A model generated the notes under the pieces. The model was given only the letters and a program-made list of their open reading frames with translations, ran no database searches and was not told where the DNA came from. Made by a program: the position numbers and the translations under genes. DNA of 64,000 nt from Mesoplasma photuris ATCC 49581. GTDB lineage: Bacteria; Bacillota_I; Bacilli_A; Mycoplasmatales; Mycoplasmataceae. The stretch lies in contig NZ_JNJI01000003.1 of NCBI RefSeq assembly GCF_000702725.1, positions 51,942-115,941 of the forward strand, in the 5' to 3' direction. Below, piece by piece: positions 20,100 through 30,569 of this stretch (positions are counted from its first letter, which is position 1; every line of letters starts with the position of its first letter).

Positions 20100-22064
20100 A
20101 TGAAAATAAATAAAGATATTAATCTAAATGCAATGAGAATATTAGGAGTTGAAGCAGTTAATAAAGCCAATTCTGGTCACCCCGGAATTGTTTTAGGAGC
20201 AGCACCAATTGTTTACACATTATTTACAAAAATTATGAAACATAATCCAAGTAATAGTAAATGATTTAACAGAGATCGTTTTATATTATCTGCAGGACAC
20301 GGTAGTGCACTATTATATTCAGCATTACATTTATCTGGATATGATGTAACGATTGAAGATATGAAAAGTTTTAGGCAATGAAAATCTAAAACTCCTGGTC
20401 ATCCAGAATTAGGAATGACTGATGGGGTAGAGGTTACAACTGGTCCTTTAGGTCAAGGAATTGCTATGGGAGTTGGTATGGCTTTAGCTGAATCAGTTCT
20501 TGAAGCTAAATTCAATACTGAAAATCACCAAATCATTGACCACCACACTTATGTTTTATGTGGTGATGGGGATTTACAAGAAGGTGTTTCATATGAAGCA
20601 ATTTCATTTGCTGGAAAAAATGAATTAAATAAATTAATTTTAATTCATGATTCAAATGATATTCAATTAGACAGTAAAGTAAGCGACGCTATGAGTGAAA
20701 ACATGGCGATGAGATTTAAAGCTGCTAATTGAAATGTTTTAAAAGTTAAAAATGGTGAAGATGTTCAAGCGATTGAAAAAGCAATTTTAAAAGCTCATAA
20801 ATCAAAAAAACCAACTTACATCGAAGTAAAAACCGAAATCGGAATTGGTGCTAAAAACTCAGGAACTAGCGAAGTGCATGGTTCTCCATTAGGAGCTGGA
20901 ATTATTGATGTTAAAAAAGCAATGAAATGAACTGAAGAAGAATTTACAATCCCTGCTTCTGTTTATGAATTTTATAAAGAAGTAGCTTTCAAAAATGCTG
21001 AAATTAATACACAATGAGATAACTCATTTAAAGAATATAAAAAAGTTAACAAAAAATTAGCAACAGAATTAGAAAATGCTTTAGCTGGTGAAATCACTAT
21101 TGATTCAGAAAACTTATTAAAAGCAATTCCTGCTAAAAAAGAGGCAACAAGAGTAAGTTCTGGAAATATTTTTAATGCTATTCAAGCAAAAAATACAACA
21201 TTGGTTGGTGGAAGTGCTGATTTAACTTCATCAACAAAAATCGCAGGAATGAATGGTAATTATTCTCCTGAAAATCGTAAAGGTAAAAACATTAAATACG
21301 GTGTTAGAGAATTTGCAATGGCCGCTATAAATAATGGAGTGGCCGCTCATGGTGGAGTTACACCTTTTGCATCAGGATTCTTTGTCTTTGCTGACTATAT
21401 GAAACCAGCAATCAGATTGTCTGCAATAATGGATTTACAAACATTAAATATCTTCACTCACGATTCAGTAGCAGTTGGAGAAGATGGTCCTACTCATCAA
21501 CCAATTGAACAATTAGCAATGTTAAGATCAATTCCTAACCACGTTGTTATTAGACCTGCTGATTATGCAGAAACAGTTGCAGCTTACGAAATTGCTTTAA
21601 ATAATAAAAAGGGACCAACAAGTATTGTTCTAACACGTCAAGACTTAGAACAATTACCTCACAAAAATGTAATAAGTGAAGTAAATAAAGGTGCTTACTT
21701 AATAGTTAATGATAAAAATGCTACAATTACATTGTTAGCTTCTGGATCAGAAGTTTCATTAGCTATAAAAGTAAAAGAAGAATTAGCAAAAGATGGCATA
21801 ATTGCAAAAGTTGTATCAATGCCATCAACTAACTTATTTGAAAAACAAACTAAAAAATATAAAGATTCAATTATTGATCGATCAACATTAAGAGTTTCAA
21901 TCGAAATGGGAGCAACAATGGGTTGAGATAAGTATATTGGAGAAGATGGTTTAGCATTCGGTATTGATCGATTTGGTGAATCAGCTCCTGGTGATTTAGT
22001 AATTCAAAAATTAGGATTCACACCAGAAGAAATTTCAAAAGAAATTATGAAAAAAATTAGATAG
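20100..22064 (+). CDS. tkt: Transketolase
   Basis: 654 residues, full length. Thiamine-diphosphate enzyme of the non-oxidative pentose phosphate pathway, moving two-carbon units between ketose and aldose phosphates. Motifs are [12 protein letters not shown] at the N-terminus, [14 protein letters not shown], the ThDP/Mg site CGDGDLQEG (about residue 154), the pyrimidine-domain EDGPTHQP, and [10 protein letters not shown] near the end. It supplies ribose phosphates for nucleotide synthesis. The ATG lies one base after the stop of the DUF896 gene. Confidence 0.96.
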
Positions 22065-22074
22065 GAGAATACAC

Positions 22075-22320
22075 ATGATATTAGCAACAACATTTTCAGC
22101 TGGAGGATTAGCTGGTATGATTATTGGGATAATTATCGGTGCATTATTAATTGGAGGAATCGCTGGTTTCTTCATTACAAAAGCAATGGTAAAAAAACAA
22201 TTAAAAGAAAACCCACCAATCAATGAAGCACAAATTAGAGCTATGTATATGTCAATGGGAAGAAAACCTTCTGAAGGTGACATCAGAAGAACTATGAATG
22301 CAATGAAAAAAGGAAAATAA
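22075..22320 (+). CDS. UPF0154 membrane protein, YneF-like
   Basis: 81 residues. One N-terminal membrane helix rich in Gly/Ile (residues about 10-35), then a charged tail with NPPINEAQIRAMYMSMGRKPSE, the UPF0154 signature. It follows tkt by 10 bases and is ended by a terminator. The role is unknown. Confidence 0.9.
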   Translation: MILATTFSAGGLAGMIIGIIIGALLIGGIAGFFITKAMVKKQLKENPPINEAQIRAMYMSMGRKPSEGDIRRTMNAMKKGK

Positions 22321-22338
22321 GCAACAGCTTATTTTTTT
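22315..22338 (+). terminator. Intrinsic terminator of the ynzC-tkt-yneF operon
   Basis: AAATAAGC, AACA loop, GCTTATTT, then T-run; the stem overlaps the yneF stop codon. Confidence 0.8.
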
Positions 22339-22376
22339 TAATGTATAATAATATAAACAGAAAGGAGAATATACAT

Positions 22377-22607
22377 ATGACAAATCAAGCATTGATTAAA
22401 TCATTACTTGTTCAATTAGCTAAATTAGCTACAAGTGATAAAATTAGTAAAAAAGATATTATCAAAGTTAATATGTTGTATTCAACTTTAACTTTGATGT
22501 CAATGATGAAAACTAAAAATCCAGATTTAATGAAATTAGTTAAATTGGAAAGTAAAAATTTAAATTTAAATGTTAAACCTTTAATTAAGGAGAAAAATAA
22601 AAAATAA
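22377..22607 (+). CDS. Hypothetical 76-aa helical protein
   Basis: ATG 22377 follows aaaggagaatatac; the frame is open further upstream but lacks a comparable site. The product is short, basic, Leu/Lys/Met-rich and helical (LIKSLLVQLAKLATSDKISKKD). No family recognised. Bounded by terminators on both sides. Confidence 0.65.
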   Translation: MTNQALIKSLLVQLAKLATSDKISKKDIIKVNMLYSTLTLMSMMKTKNPDLMKLVKLESKNLNLNVKPLIKEKNKK

Positions 22608-22627
22608 ACTTCGGTTTATTTTTTTTA
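22602..22627 (+). terminator. Intrinsic terminator with TTCG tetraloop
   Basis: AAATAAAC, TTCG, GTTTATTT and a T-run. Confidence 0.85.
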
Positions 22628-22708
22628 GCAAAAATAAACGAATTTATAAGTGGAGATATAGTTGAATTAGTGCGAGAATCAAAAAATAAATTAAGTAAAT
22701 ACAATTAA
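22625..22708 (+). pseudogene. Possible gene-tail remnant without a start
   Basis: An open frame of 27 codons ending at TAA 22706-22708 reads INEFISGDIVELVRESKNK in part, with protein-like composition but no ATG and no ribosome-binding site. It may be the decayed C-terminus of a lost gene. Chance open frame in AT-rich DNA is a real alternative. Confidence 0.25.
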
Positions 22709-22757
22709 TTCAAAGAAAAGAAGAAGTATAAAATTAAATATTTAAAAAAAATAAATA

Positions 22758-22787
22758 AAAAATTAGTTTATAAGTAAACTAATTTTT
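22758..22787 (-). terminator. Intrinsic terminator of the reductase gene
   Basis: AAAAATTAGTTTA, TAAG loop and complement; on the minus strand a T-rich tail follows. It overlaps the stop codon at 22779-22781. Confidence 0.75.
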
Positions 22788-23351
22788 AAATTCTATATTA
22801 AGTTGATTTGTGAAATCTTCTTTGGTGTTTGTGCTAACTTGTTCGAAATTTTTTCAAATGCAATCTTCGATTCCGATTTGATTTAAAATAGATTTAATTA
22901 ATATCGAATTTACTGGATCACCAAATTCTTCACATAAAGCTTTAGTTGTTCTTTGACTTGTAGTATAAATGATAGCACTTTTAATGCAATCTAGTTTTTT
23001 AACTAGATTGCCGTTTTTATATTCTCAAGCAAACCCAGATTTAAAAACTAAATCCATAAATCCCTTTGTGCTTGCGGGCATCAAGCTTCATCAAATTGGA
23101 AATATCATAATTAATTCATCTGATTCTAATAAATACTTTTGATATTTTTTAATATCATCTCTGCTAGTTTCACCTTTACTATATAATGCCAATTCTTCTA
23201 AAGAATAAACAGGATTAAAATTATCTTTATGAAAATCGACTAAATTGTATTCTTTACCTTCTTCTTTTAGTTTTTTGATTACTCTATTTAATATTTCTTT
23301 ATTCAAACTACCATCATAAGGATGGTCAAATAGTATCGTTGTCTTTTTCAT
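22779..23351 (-). CDS. Flavodoxin-fold NAD(P)H quinone reductase (KefF/MdaB-like)
   Basis: 190 residues. The N-terminus (KTTILFDHPYDGSLNKEI) is the flavin phosphate loop of NAD(P)H dehydrogenase (quinone)/KefF proteins, followed by VDFHKDNFNPVYS and LIMIFPIWWSLMPASTKGFMD with the conserved Pro-x-Trp-Trp segment (Trp from TGA). It probably reduces quinone-like compounds with FMN and NAD(P)H in the cytoplasm. ATG 23351 follows ggagattgaaa; TTG 23357 is too close to that site. Confidence 0.82.
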
Positions 23352-23365
23352 TTTCAATCTCCAAT

Positions 23366-24256
23366 TTATATGATTATTTTGTTATGCTTTTTTTTATTTT
23401 GCTTAGCAATTTTATTATCTAATTTTATTTTATTTTTATAAGCGCGTTTTTCTTCTGGTGTCATTTTTTCAAAAGTAATTGGCTCAGTTTTTGCTTTGAT
23501 ACGTTTCATATTAGGAAAATGTCTTCAAGCAAGAATTGACATTCCAATAATAACAACAACTTGCATTTCTAACATTCCTGTTGCATAAGGTACAATTCCA
23601 GCATCAATCATGTATTGTGATTGGTTAATCGCTTTATGGAAAGCATTAAATCAAGCGAAAATGTAACCTTGTTCTCACGGACCTTGGTTTCAAACATCGT
23701 AAGCATTTCATAAATTTTCTGGTCTGTACATAGCACTTACATCAGTTATACCATGAATGTAAGGTATTCAAATCAAAGCACCAACAACCAATGCACCAGC
23801 AATTGAAGCGATACTTACTTTACGAGTAAGAGCTGCTAATGAAAATCAAACTATTAAAAATATTATTAAGTATAGATAGTTAATTACAAATAATAACCCT
23901 AGGAAACAACTAACTGCTTTACCACCTTTGAATTTATAGTATATGGGGAAACAATGTCCTATTAAAACAAAAATCGCTGGTATAAAATAACTGGTTTGTG
24001 AAAATAATTCATTTGGGATAGCTGATAAACCAACCGCTACTAAACTAGTTATTACAACTTTAAAGCCATCCAATACAACGGTTAAAAACCCTCAACCCTT
24101 ACCAATTAATCTTGTTGTATTAGTAGCACCTGCGTTTCCAGAACCAGTTGTTCTAACATCAATTCCTCGTCTAATATTAACAATAACGATTGATCAAGAT
24201 ATACCACCAATGAAATATCCAACAATACACGCCAGTATTGTACCTAAATAAAACAT
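23366..24256 (-). CDS. plsY: Glycerol-3-phosphate acyltransferase PlsY
   Basis: 296 residues. Membrane enzyme adding an acyl group from acyl-phosphate to glycerol-3-phosphate, the first step of phospholipid synthesis. PlsY motifs are visible: SGNAGATNTTR (motif 1), GHCFPIYYKFKGGKAVSC (motif 2) and a third region after the Trp-rich segment. It is longer than the usual 200 or so residues, with an insertion near residues 170-215 and a Lys-rich C-terminal tail of about 45 residues. The start follows aaaggagtatat. Confidence 0.88.
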
Positions 24257-24329
24257 ATATACTCCTTTGTTTTCTCTATTTATTATTATAAAATAAATAA
24301 GATTAAATACAAATAAAAGGAGCGATATT

Positions 24330-25049
24330 ATGAGTAAAAGATTTAGTGAATTGATAAGTATTGAAATGATCGCTCAAAGCTTATTCACTCAAGATGTGGA
24401 GTTAATGGATGTTGTTCCTGATGAACAAGTTTCTAATTACGCTAAGAATGAATTAAAATTAATTTATAAGAATAGTGATAAAATAAATGAAGTGGTTGAC
24501 CAATTGGCAACATTAGCTGGTAAGTTAGCAGATAATAAAGATATTTCTTCTTATTTATATATTGACCAATATTGATCACGCTATTGATATTTAAATATGG
24601 TAAATAAAAATTATCTTAAATATACAAATGACTTTACTGAAGAACAAATTTTAGAAGAAGCTGGTTATACGTTTATAGATGTTTTTGCACCATTCTTTAT
24701 TAATCTGATTGATCAGGAATTAAGTAATTATTTGGAAAACGTTATTAACAAATTAGACATAAGTGATTGAAATTTAGAAGTATCATCTAAATTAAATAAA
24801 ATGGTTAATAACGGAATTGTTGCTGTTGAAGTAGTTGACAAAATTCAGTATGCAGAAGATATCATGGTTTATTTAAGTGATATGCAAGCTTTATTTGATA
24901 AATTGAACCTTGATGAAAATAATGATGATCATAATTTCTTCGTTTCTGAATCAAGACAACTAAGAACAAATTTATCAACATTAATTATCTTGATTCAAAA
25001 AGTGTTAGAAAAAATTATGATTGTAACGGAGGCTAAAAAATGCAAGTAG
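24330..25049 (+). CDS. Hypothetical helical protein
   Basis: 239 residues, acidic and helical, with TGA(Trp) codons in DQYWSRYWYLN and ISDWNLE. No signal peptide. Start follows aaaggagcg. It overlaps the next gene by 10 bases, so the two are translated together and probably work together. No family recognised. Confidence 0.75.
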
Positions 25050-25333
25050 ACCAAAATAAAACAGTTGAAGAATTATTAGAGGAAAATGAAATTCTTAAAT
25101 CACAAAATGTTGAATTTGAAAAAATAGTTAAAGATATTAATAAAAAAATCATTTCTAAATTTTGATTATTATGATTAATTCCTATTGTTGGATGAGTTGT
25201 ATTTGTAGCAATCACTTCTAAAAGAAGGCTACAACCAGAATTTAATGATGCTTTAGTAAAAGTAAAAACAGAAATTGCGACAAATGAATTTAAAATAATG
25301 TTAAATAACGCAAGAATCGAAAAAATTAAATAA
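25040..25333 (+). CDS. Hypothetical protein with coiled coil and one membrane helix
   Basis: 97 residues. Residues 8-35 are a Glu/Lys coiled coil, residues 41-57 a Trp-rich membrane helix (FWLLWLIPIVGWVVFVA, Trp from TGA), and the rest is charged. The start lies within the end of the preceding gene after ggaggctaaaaa. It could anchor the 239-aa partner to the membrane. Confidence 0.72.
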
Positions 25334-25339
25334 TCGTTG

Positions 25340-25371
25340 AATAATATTCTCAAATGAGATATTATTTTTTT
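25340..25371 (+). terminator. Intrinsic terminator before the MarR gene
   Basis: AATAATATTCTC, AAAT loop, GAGATATTATT with one bulged base, then T-run. Confidence 0.7.
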
Positions 25372-25383
25372 ATGGAGGAATAT

Positions 25384-25854
25384 ATGGAAAAAAGAAATAT
25401 TGATGTACCAATTTTATTTAAAGTATCATTTATATTAGGAAATGCTGTTAAATATGTAAATGCAAAAATGAATCAAAAAGAAAATTTACCTAAAATTCAT
25501 TTTTTAATTTTCATGTTGATTTTTTTAAAGCCAGGAATTAATCAAAATAAAATATCACTTGCCTTAGAAGTTGATAAAACAACTTTAAGTCGTATTATCA
25601 TTAGATTAAAGGAACTTGGTTTAGTAACAAAAATTATGGATGCTAATAACCGTAGAAGTACAATTTTAAACGTAACTAAAAAAGGAGAAGCTTTAGCAAA
25701 AGAATTCACAATTCATTTAAACGAATATAAAGAAAAGATATTTACAGGAATTAATAAAAATATTTTGGATCAAGTTGAAAAGACTGTTAATATTCTTTTA
25801 GAAAATATTAAAGACCAAAAGTTAACATTTGAAGAGGAATATTTTAACTTTTAG
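25384..25854 (+). CDS. MarR-family transcriptional regulator
   Basis: 156 residues. Winged helix with the typical recognition region NQNKISLALEVDKTTLSRIIIRLKEL and wing DANNRRSTILNVTKKGEAL. ATG 25384 follows tggaggaatat and is preferred over an ATG 30 bases upstream inside the terminator. It lies 11 bases before a large YhgE/Pip-like membrane protein, suggesting it regulates that gene in response to a toxic or lipophilic compound. Confidence 0.88.
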   Translation: MEKRNIDVPILFKVSFILGNAVKYVNAKMNQKENLPKIHFLIFMLIFLKPGINQNKISLALEVDKTTLSRIIIRLKELGLVTKIMDANNRRSTILNVTKKGEALAKEFTIHLNEYKEKIFTGINKNILDQVEKTVNILLENIKDQKLTFEEEYFNF

Positions 25855-25865
25855 AAAGATAATTT

Positions 25866-28397
25866 ATGAAAAGAAATAACAAAAATGATAAAAGTATTTC
25901 TACTAGATTCAAAAATTGAATTTCTACTTTCCGAGAAGCAACAGTTGTTGAGTTTGAATCAAGAATTTTTATGTCTTGAAAAAGAATTATTAAATTCGTA
26001 GGTATTTCATTAGTCCCAATCATTTATGGTGTTGTTTGTGTTCTTGCTTTTTGAAATCCATTAAGTGGAATAGGAAATGCACCAATCGCAATTATGAATA
26101 ATGACAATAGTATTATTTTAGTAACATCTCATGATGGAAAAAATTTAAAAATGGGTGCATTAGAAGATGAAAATGGTGAAATACTTGGAGTGAATGCTGA
26201 TCAAAAAACAATGAATCAATATTTATATAATTTACAAAATGGTTTTGATTATACAGGTGAAAATATATTAGAAACTGTTAATTTAAATAGTAGTTCTACT
26301 CCAATTAATGTCGGAGAAAAAACAAAATTTCAAATAATTGATGTTTGATCAGTTATTAAAGAAAAACTTTTACCTAAAACAGATGAAAATATAAAAGATG
26401 AAGATTATATTTTTTCAACACCAGTTTTAGGAGATAAAACTGCTTTAACTGAAATACATTACATTACTAACTCACAAGAAATTGAGAAAGAATGACAATC
26501 AACTAAATATTATGGTCAATTAAAAATTGAAAAAAATTATTTAGCTAATTTAGTGGGATATTTTGGTACTTTAATATCTGGTGATGATAATAGTAAAATT
26601 GTTGTTGAACCAGGACAAACACCAGTTGAAGAATGAATAGAAATTTTAGAAAAAAATAAAATGCAGTTATTCACTACATTTGAAAGAAACTTCATGTTCG
26701 GATATTTAATGGACACATTTATGTCATTTGCTGATGGAATTGTTTTAAGATCAATACCAACTCTAGCAACAAATTTCTTAAGTGGATCTTTATTAAATTC
26801 ACTTTCAACTAGTGGATGAATTTTGAACGAATCAATTAAACACGAAAATGAAATTCATTCAGAAATAAAATATAAAGATGATAAAGATTATATTTTAACA
26901 ACTTCAGCTATTTTTAATGACAATCAAATAAATAAAAAAATGGCTAAATATTCAATTTTTGGAAACTATAAAAATGGTGAAACTCTACAAGAAGAAGATT
27001 ATGGTATTTTTGCTAATTCATTAAAAGGAATTGTTGATTTAGGAGCTGATGTAATTAAAGATCTTTTAGAAAAATTATTACCAAACGCATCAGTTACTAT
27101 TCATAATATTTTAAATGGAATTGTTGATATTATTATTAAAAACCAAAATCACATAACTTCTTTAAATTCAATTGGATACAAAATGTTTAATATTGGATCA
27201 ACAGAATTTACAGATGAAGAAAACAAAATAATTGATTTTATCGGTCAAAAGATTTTCAAAATTAATGGTGATGAATTGAAAGAAGCTTTATTAAAATTCC
27301 AAAAAATCGATATAAGAAAAAATTACACAAAGCAAGAATTTGAAACTGTCGTTGATAGTGGTGTTCTAGCTAATACTGATTTGTTTTTTGGTGCAACTAC
27401 TTTTAAAGAAATTCCTACCTTAATTATTGATAAAATTTCAGATGATATTACTGGAGGTTTATCACCTGATAGTATCATCGGAATTGAAATTCAAGGAAAA
27501 GAATTTGGACTATATGGAATTGGGTTAGGAATCTTCTTTTTAGTAATTGGACTATGAGTTGGTGTATTAATGCAAACATTTGTATTTGATAGAGGAAAAC
27601 GTTTAGCCAAAGCAAATGCAAAACAATGATATTTATCTAAAACTGCAATGATGATTACGACCGTGATTATTCAAGCAACTCTTGAAATATGAGTTGTTTA
27701 CGCAGTTGGTTGACATATATTAGGATTTTCTACAATGTGTCTAATATGGCTATGATTTATGGCCGCTGGAGTAATGTTTGTTATCTTGATTCAAGCCTTT
27801 TGATTCTTAGTCAAAGATGAAACGGTTGGTAAATTCTTAGTCGTTGTAATCATGGTATTATCACTTGCTGCTGGTGGTGGTACTTTCCCAGCATTCTCAC
27901 AATTAGAATTCTTCCATATTGCTGGATACTTTGTTCCGTTTACATATGTTATAAAAGGATTTACAGCAATTGTGTATGGAACCACAATACCAAGTGGAGT
28001 TACTTTAGATACACAATTAGAAATACTTAAAAACTTTGGAATGTTCTTCGTTTATATTGTTCCATTACTAACATTAGGATTATTAGTTGGAGCAAAAAAC
28101 AGACTTAGAGAAATGAATTACGGTAAATATTCAGGTAAAAAGGTAGTAATTGCTATGGAAGCTTTAGGAAGAGATGTTTCTCATTTTAGAATCAATGTTT
28201 CTAAACCTAATGCTAAAAAAATTAAATACAAATATGATTGAAAAGCTTTACCAAATGAATTTGATCAAGAACTATATATGAAATCAAGAGAGCTTTTTCC
28301 ATTCGAAGGTGAGTTCAAATGACACAAAAATAAAAAACATGATTTTGTTCAAAAACCAAATTACTCTGATGAAGATCAAATATCTAGAAATGAATAA
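25866..28397 (+). CDS. YhgE/Pip-like ABC-2 type membrane protein
   Basis: 843 residues. One membrane helix near residues 40-60 followed by PIAIMNNDNS, as in YhgE/Pip proteins (a helix and then a long extracytoplasmic domain). After it, about 450 soluble residues precede five or six C-terminal helices that resemble ABC-2 permeases. YhgE/Pip relatives include phage-infection proteins and exporters of toxic compounds. TGA(Trp) codons are common in the membrane part. The MarR gene directly upstream suggests inducible efflux. No ATPase is adjacent. Confidence 0.72.
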
Positions 28398-28416
28398 GAG
28401 GGAAACCTCTTTTTTG
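28396..28416 (+). terminator. Intrinsic terminator with GAAA tetraloop
   Basis: AAGAGG, GAAA, CCTCTT, T-run; overlaps the stop codon. The following 180 bases to 28598 are AT-rich with no gene seen. Confidence 0.85.
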
Positions 28417-28598
28417 TTTTATCAAATCTTGGAATTGTATTTAGGCAAAATTGAATAAATGAGTAAAAAGTAAAGGTTGTGTTAAAAATAAAAATATTAA
28501 TTTATGCAAAGCATTATTTTAACAAAACAAAATTAATATAAACAAAAAAATATTTTGAATAAAATTTTATGCTTTAATCATAAACGAAAGAGGTATAA

Positions 28599-28910
28599 AT
28601 GAAAAAAGCGGGATTTTGAAGAAGATGAATAGCTAATTTGATCGATCTTTTATTAATAATTGTAACAATTGGTATAATGCTTATTGTCAATATAATTAAG
28701 TTTTTTAGAGGGAAACCAACATTTGGTAAAAAAACAGTTGGTATTTCTTATTCAGATAAAACAAGACAAGGAAAGTTATTTGGTTGCTTAATTTTACAAT
28801 TCTTTTTACTTTTATTATTAGTTACAATAATTATTAATATTATTAAAATAGTTACTAAAAATGGTTCTTTTGCTGAAAATTGAGCAAATAACTTTTTAAA
28901 AATTGATTAA
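28599..28910 (+). CDS. RDD-family small membrane protein
   Basis: 103 residues. It begins KKAGFWRRWIANLIDLLLI, the RDD pattern (Arg then Asp at the first helix), contains GKPTFGKKTVGISYSD as in RDD proteins, and has two membrane helices. The start follows aaagaggtata. Single gene closed by a strong terminator. The physiological role is unknown. Confidence 0.8.
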
Positions 28911-28930
28911 TTAAATTATTAAAAATACAT

Positions 28931-28965
28931 AAAACAAATGCATGGCATTTGTTTTATTTTTTTTA
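28931..28965 (+). terminator. Intrinsic terminator
   Basis: AAAACAAATGC, ATG loop, GCATTTGTTTT, then a T-run. Confidence 0.88.
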
Positions 28966-28978
28966 AATTGAAAGAGTG

Positions 28979-28987
28979 TGTTATAAT
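28979..28987 (+). promoter_or_regulatory. Extended -10 promoter of the DEAD-box gene
   Basis: TGTTATAAT (TGn plus TATAAT) about 70 bases before the start. It leaves a 5' leader of roughly 60 nt, long for this genome. Such leaders are common for cold-inducible helicase genes. Confidence 0.6.
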
Positions 28988-29057
28988 TTAAAACATAATT
29001 GCGATTTAAATTTTGAGGAATGTTTTTTTATTTCAATTATAAAAAGAAAGAGATAAA

Positions 29058-30473
29058 ATGAAATTTAATGAACTAAACTTACATGAGGATATTTTAAAAG
29101 CCTTAGAAAAAAACAAATTTAATGAACCTACAGAAATTCAAATCAAAGCAATTCCTGTATTTTTAGAAGGAAAGGATTTATTTGGTAAATCATCAACTGG
29201 TACAGGAAAAACCGCAGCCTTTGTTTTACCAATATTAAGTCAATTAAAATTAAACTTAAGAAAACCACAAGCTATTATTATGGCACCAACTAGAGAACTT
29301 GCATTACAAATTATGGATCAAGTTAAAATGTTTTCATCAAAAATGAAACACATTAATGTAGTGCCGATTATCGGTGGAGCACCAATGCAAAATCAAATCA
29401 ACAGATTAAGAGATGCTCAAATTATTGTTGGAACACCTGGAAGAATTAACGACCACATCAATCGTAAAACAATTTGATTAGAAGATGTTCGTACAGTTAT
29501 TTTAGACGAAGCTGATGAAATGTTGAAAATGGGATTCAGAAATGAAATCGATGCTGTATTTGAAGGTGTAGATCCAACTGGACAAGTTGGACTATTCTCA
29601 GCTACAAATAATGCAAAAGTGATGCAAATTGCTGATAGATATTTAAAAGATCCTGTTGTTGTTGAAATCGATAACGTAATCGAGGTAAACAACAACATCG
29701 AAAATACTTTTGTTTTCACAAAAGGATTTGACAAAAACGAATTATTATTAGCAGTATTTGAAAAACACGAACCAAAACGTTCAATTATTTTTTCAAATAC
29801 AAAATCAATGACTGATAAAATTGCAAAAGTTTTAAGAGACGCTGGAATTAAAGCGGTTGTTATCAACGGTGATAAAAAGCAATCTCAACGTTCAAGAGCA
29901 ATTCAACAATTTAAAAATAATGAATATCAAGTATTAGTAGCAACTGACGTTGTTGCTCGTGGAATTGATATCACTGGTATTGATTACGTAATCAATTACG
30001 ATATTTCAATTGAAGATGAACACTTTGTTCACCGCATTGGACGTACAGGAAGAAACGGAACAACAGGATCATCAATTTCATTCATTCCCAATATTCCAAC
30101 AATTAATCAAATGAAATCAATTCAAACTAAATATAAAATTGTAGTAACTGAAATTGATGCTGCTGAATATGGTGTGGAGAAAAAGAAAAAAGAAGCAAGT
30201 GGTCAATCATCTAATAAGATGGGAAATAACGGAAACTTTAGAAGTTCTAGATCTAAAAATGATTCTGGTCGTGGTGGAAGTAGAAATGGTCGTAATGACA
30301 GAAATTCTAGCAAAAGTTCAAAAAGTGGATCTAAAAATGGATCTAATGGATATGGTAGAGGCAAATCAAGTGATGGGTCAAAACCTAAACAAGGAAACAA
30401 TTTTAAATCAAGTGATCAAAAAAGATCGAATGGTAAAAAGAAATCAAATTCAGATACAAGAATTAAATGATAA
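29058..30473 (+). CDS. DEAD-box RNA helicase
   Basis: 471 residues. Motifs in order: Q motif EPTEIQIKAIPVFL, I STGTGKT (about 45-51), Ia PTRELALQ, Ib TPGR, II DEAD (about 153), III SAT, V TDVVARGID and VI HRIGRTGR. ATP-dependent RNA unwinding in ribosome assembly or mRNA decay. The C-terminal 95 residues are Gly/Ser/Asn/Arg/Lys-rich and disordered, an RNA-binding tail. The last sense codon before TAA 30471-30473 is a TGA(Trp). Confidence 0.94.
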
Positions 30474-30478
30474 TAAAT

Positions 30479-30507
30479 AAAAACAGCCATTAAAGCTGTT
30501 TTTATTT
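30479..30507 (+). terminator. Intrinsic terminator
   Basis: AAAACAGC, short loop, GCTGTTTT, T-run. Confidence 0.8.
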
Positions 30508-30569
30508 TGGAAAGGAATTTATTAATCATTTTTCACTACAACATAGTAAGATAATAGCAAGAGGAATTT

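Noticed and set aside
30154..30480. Alternative-frame ORFs within the DEAD-box tail, on both strands
   Set aside because: They arise from the low-complexity Gly/Ser/Lys tail; the helicase frame is the real one.
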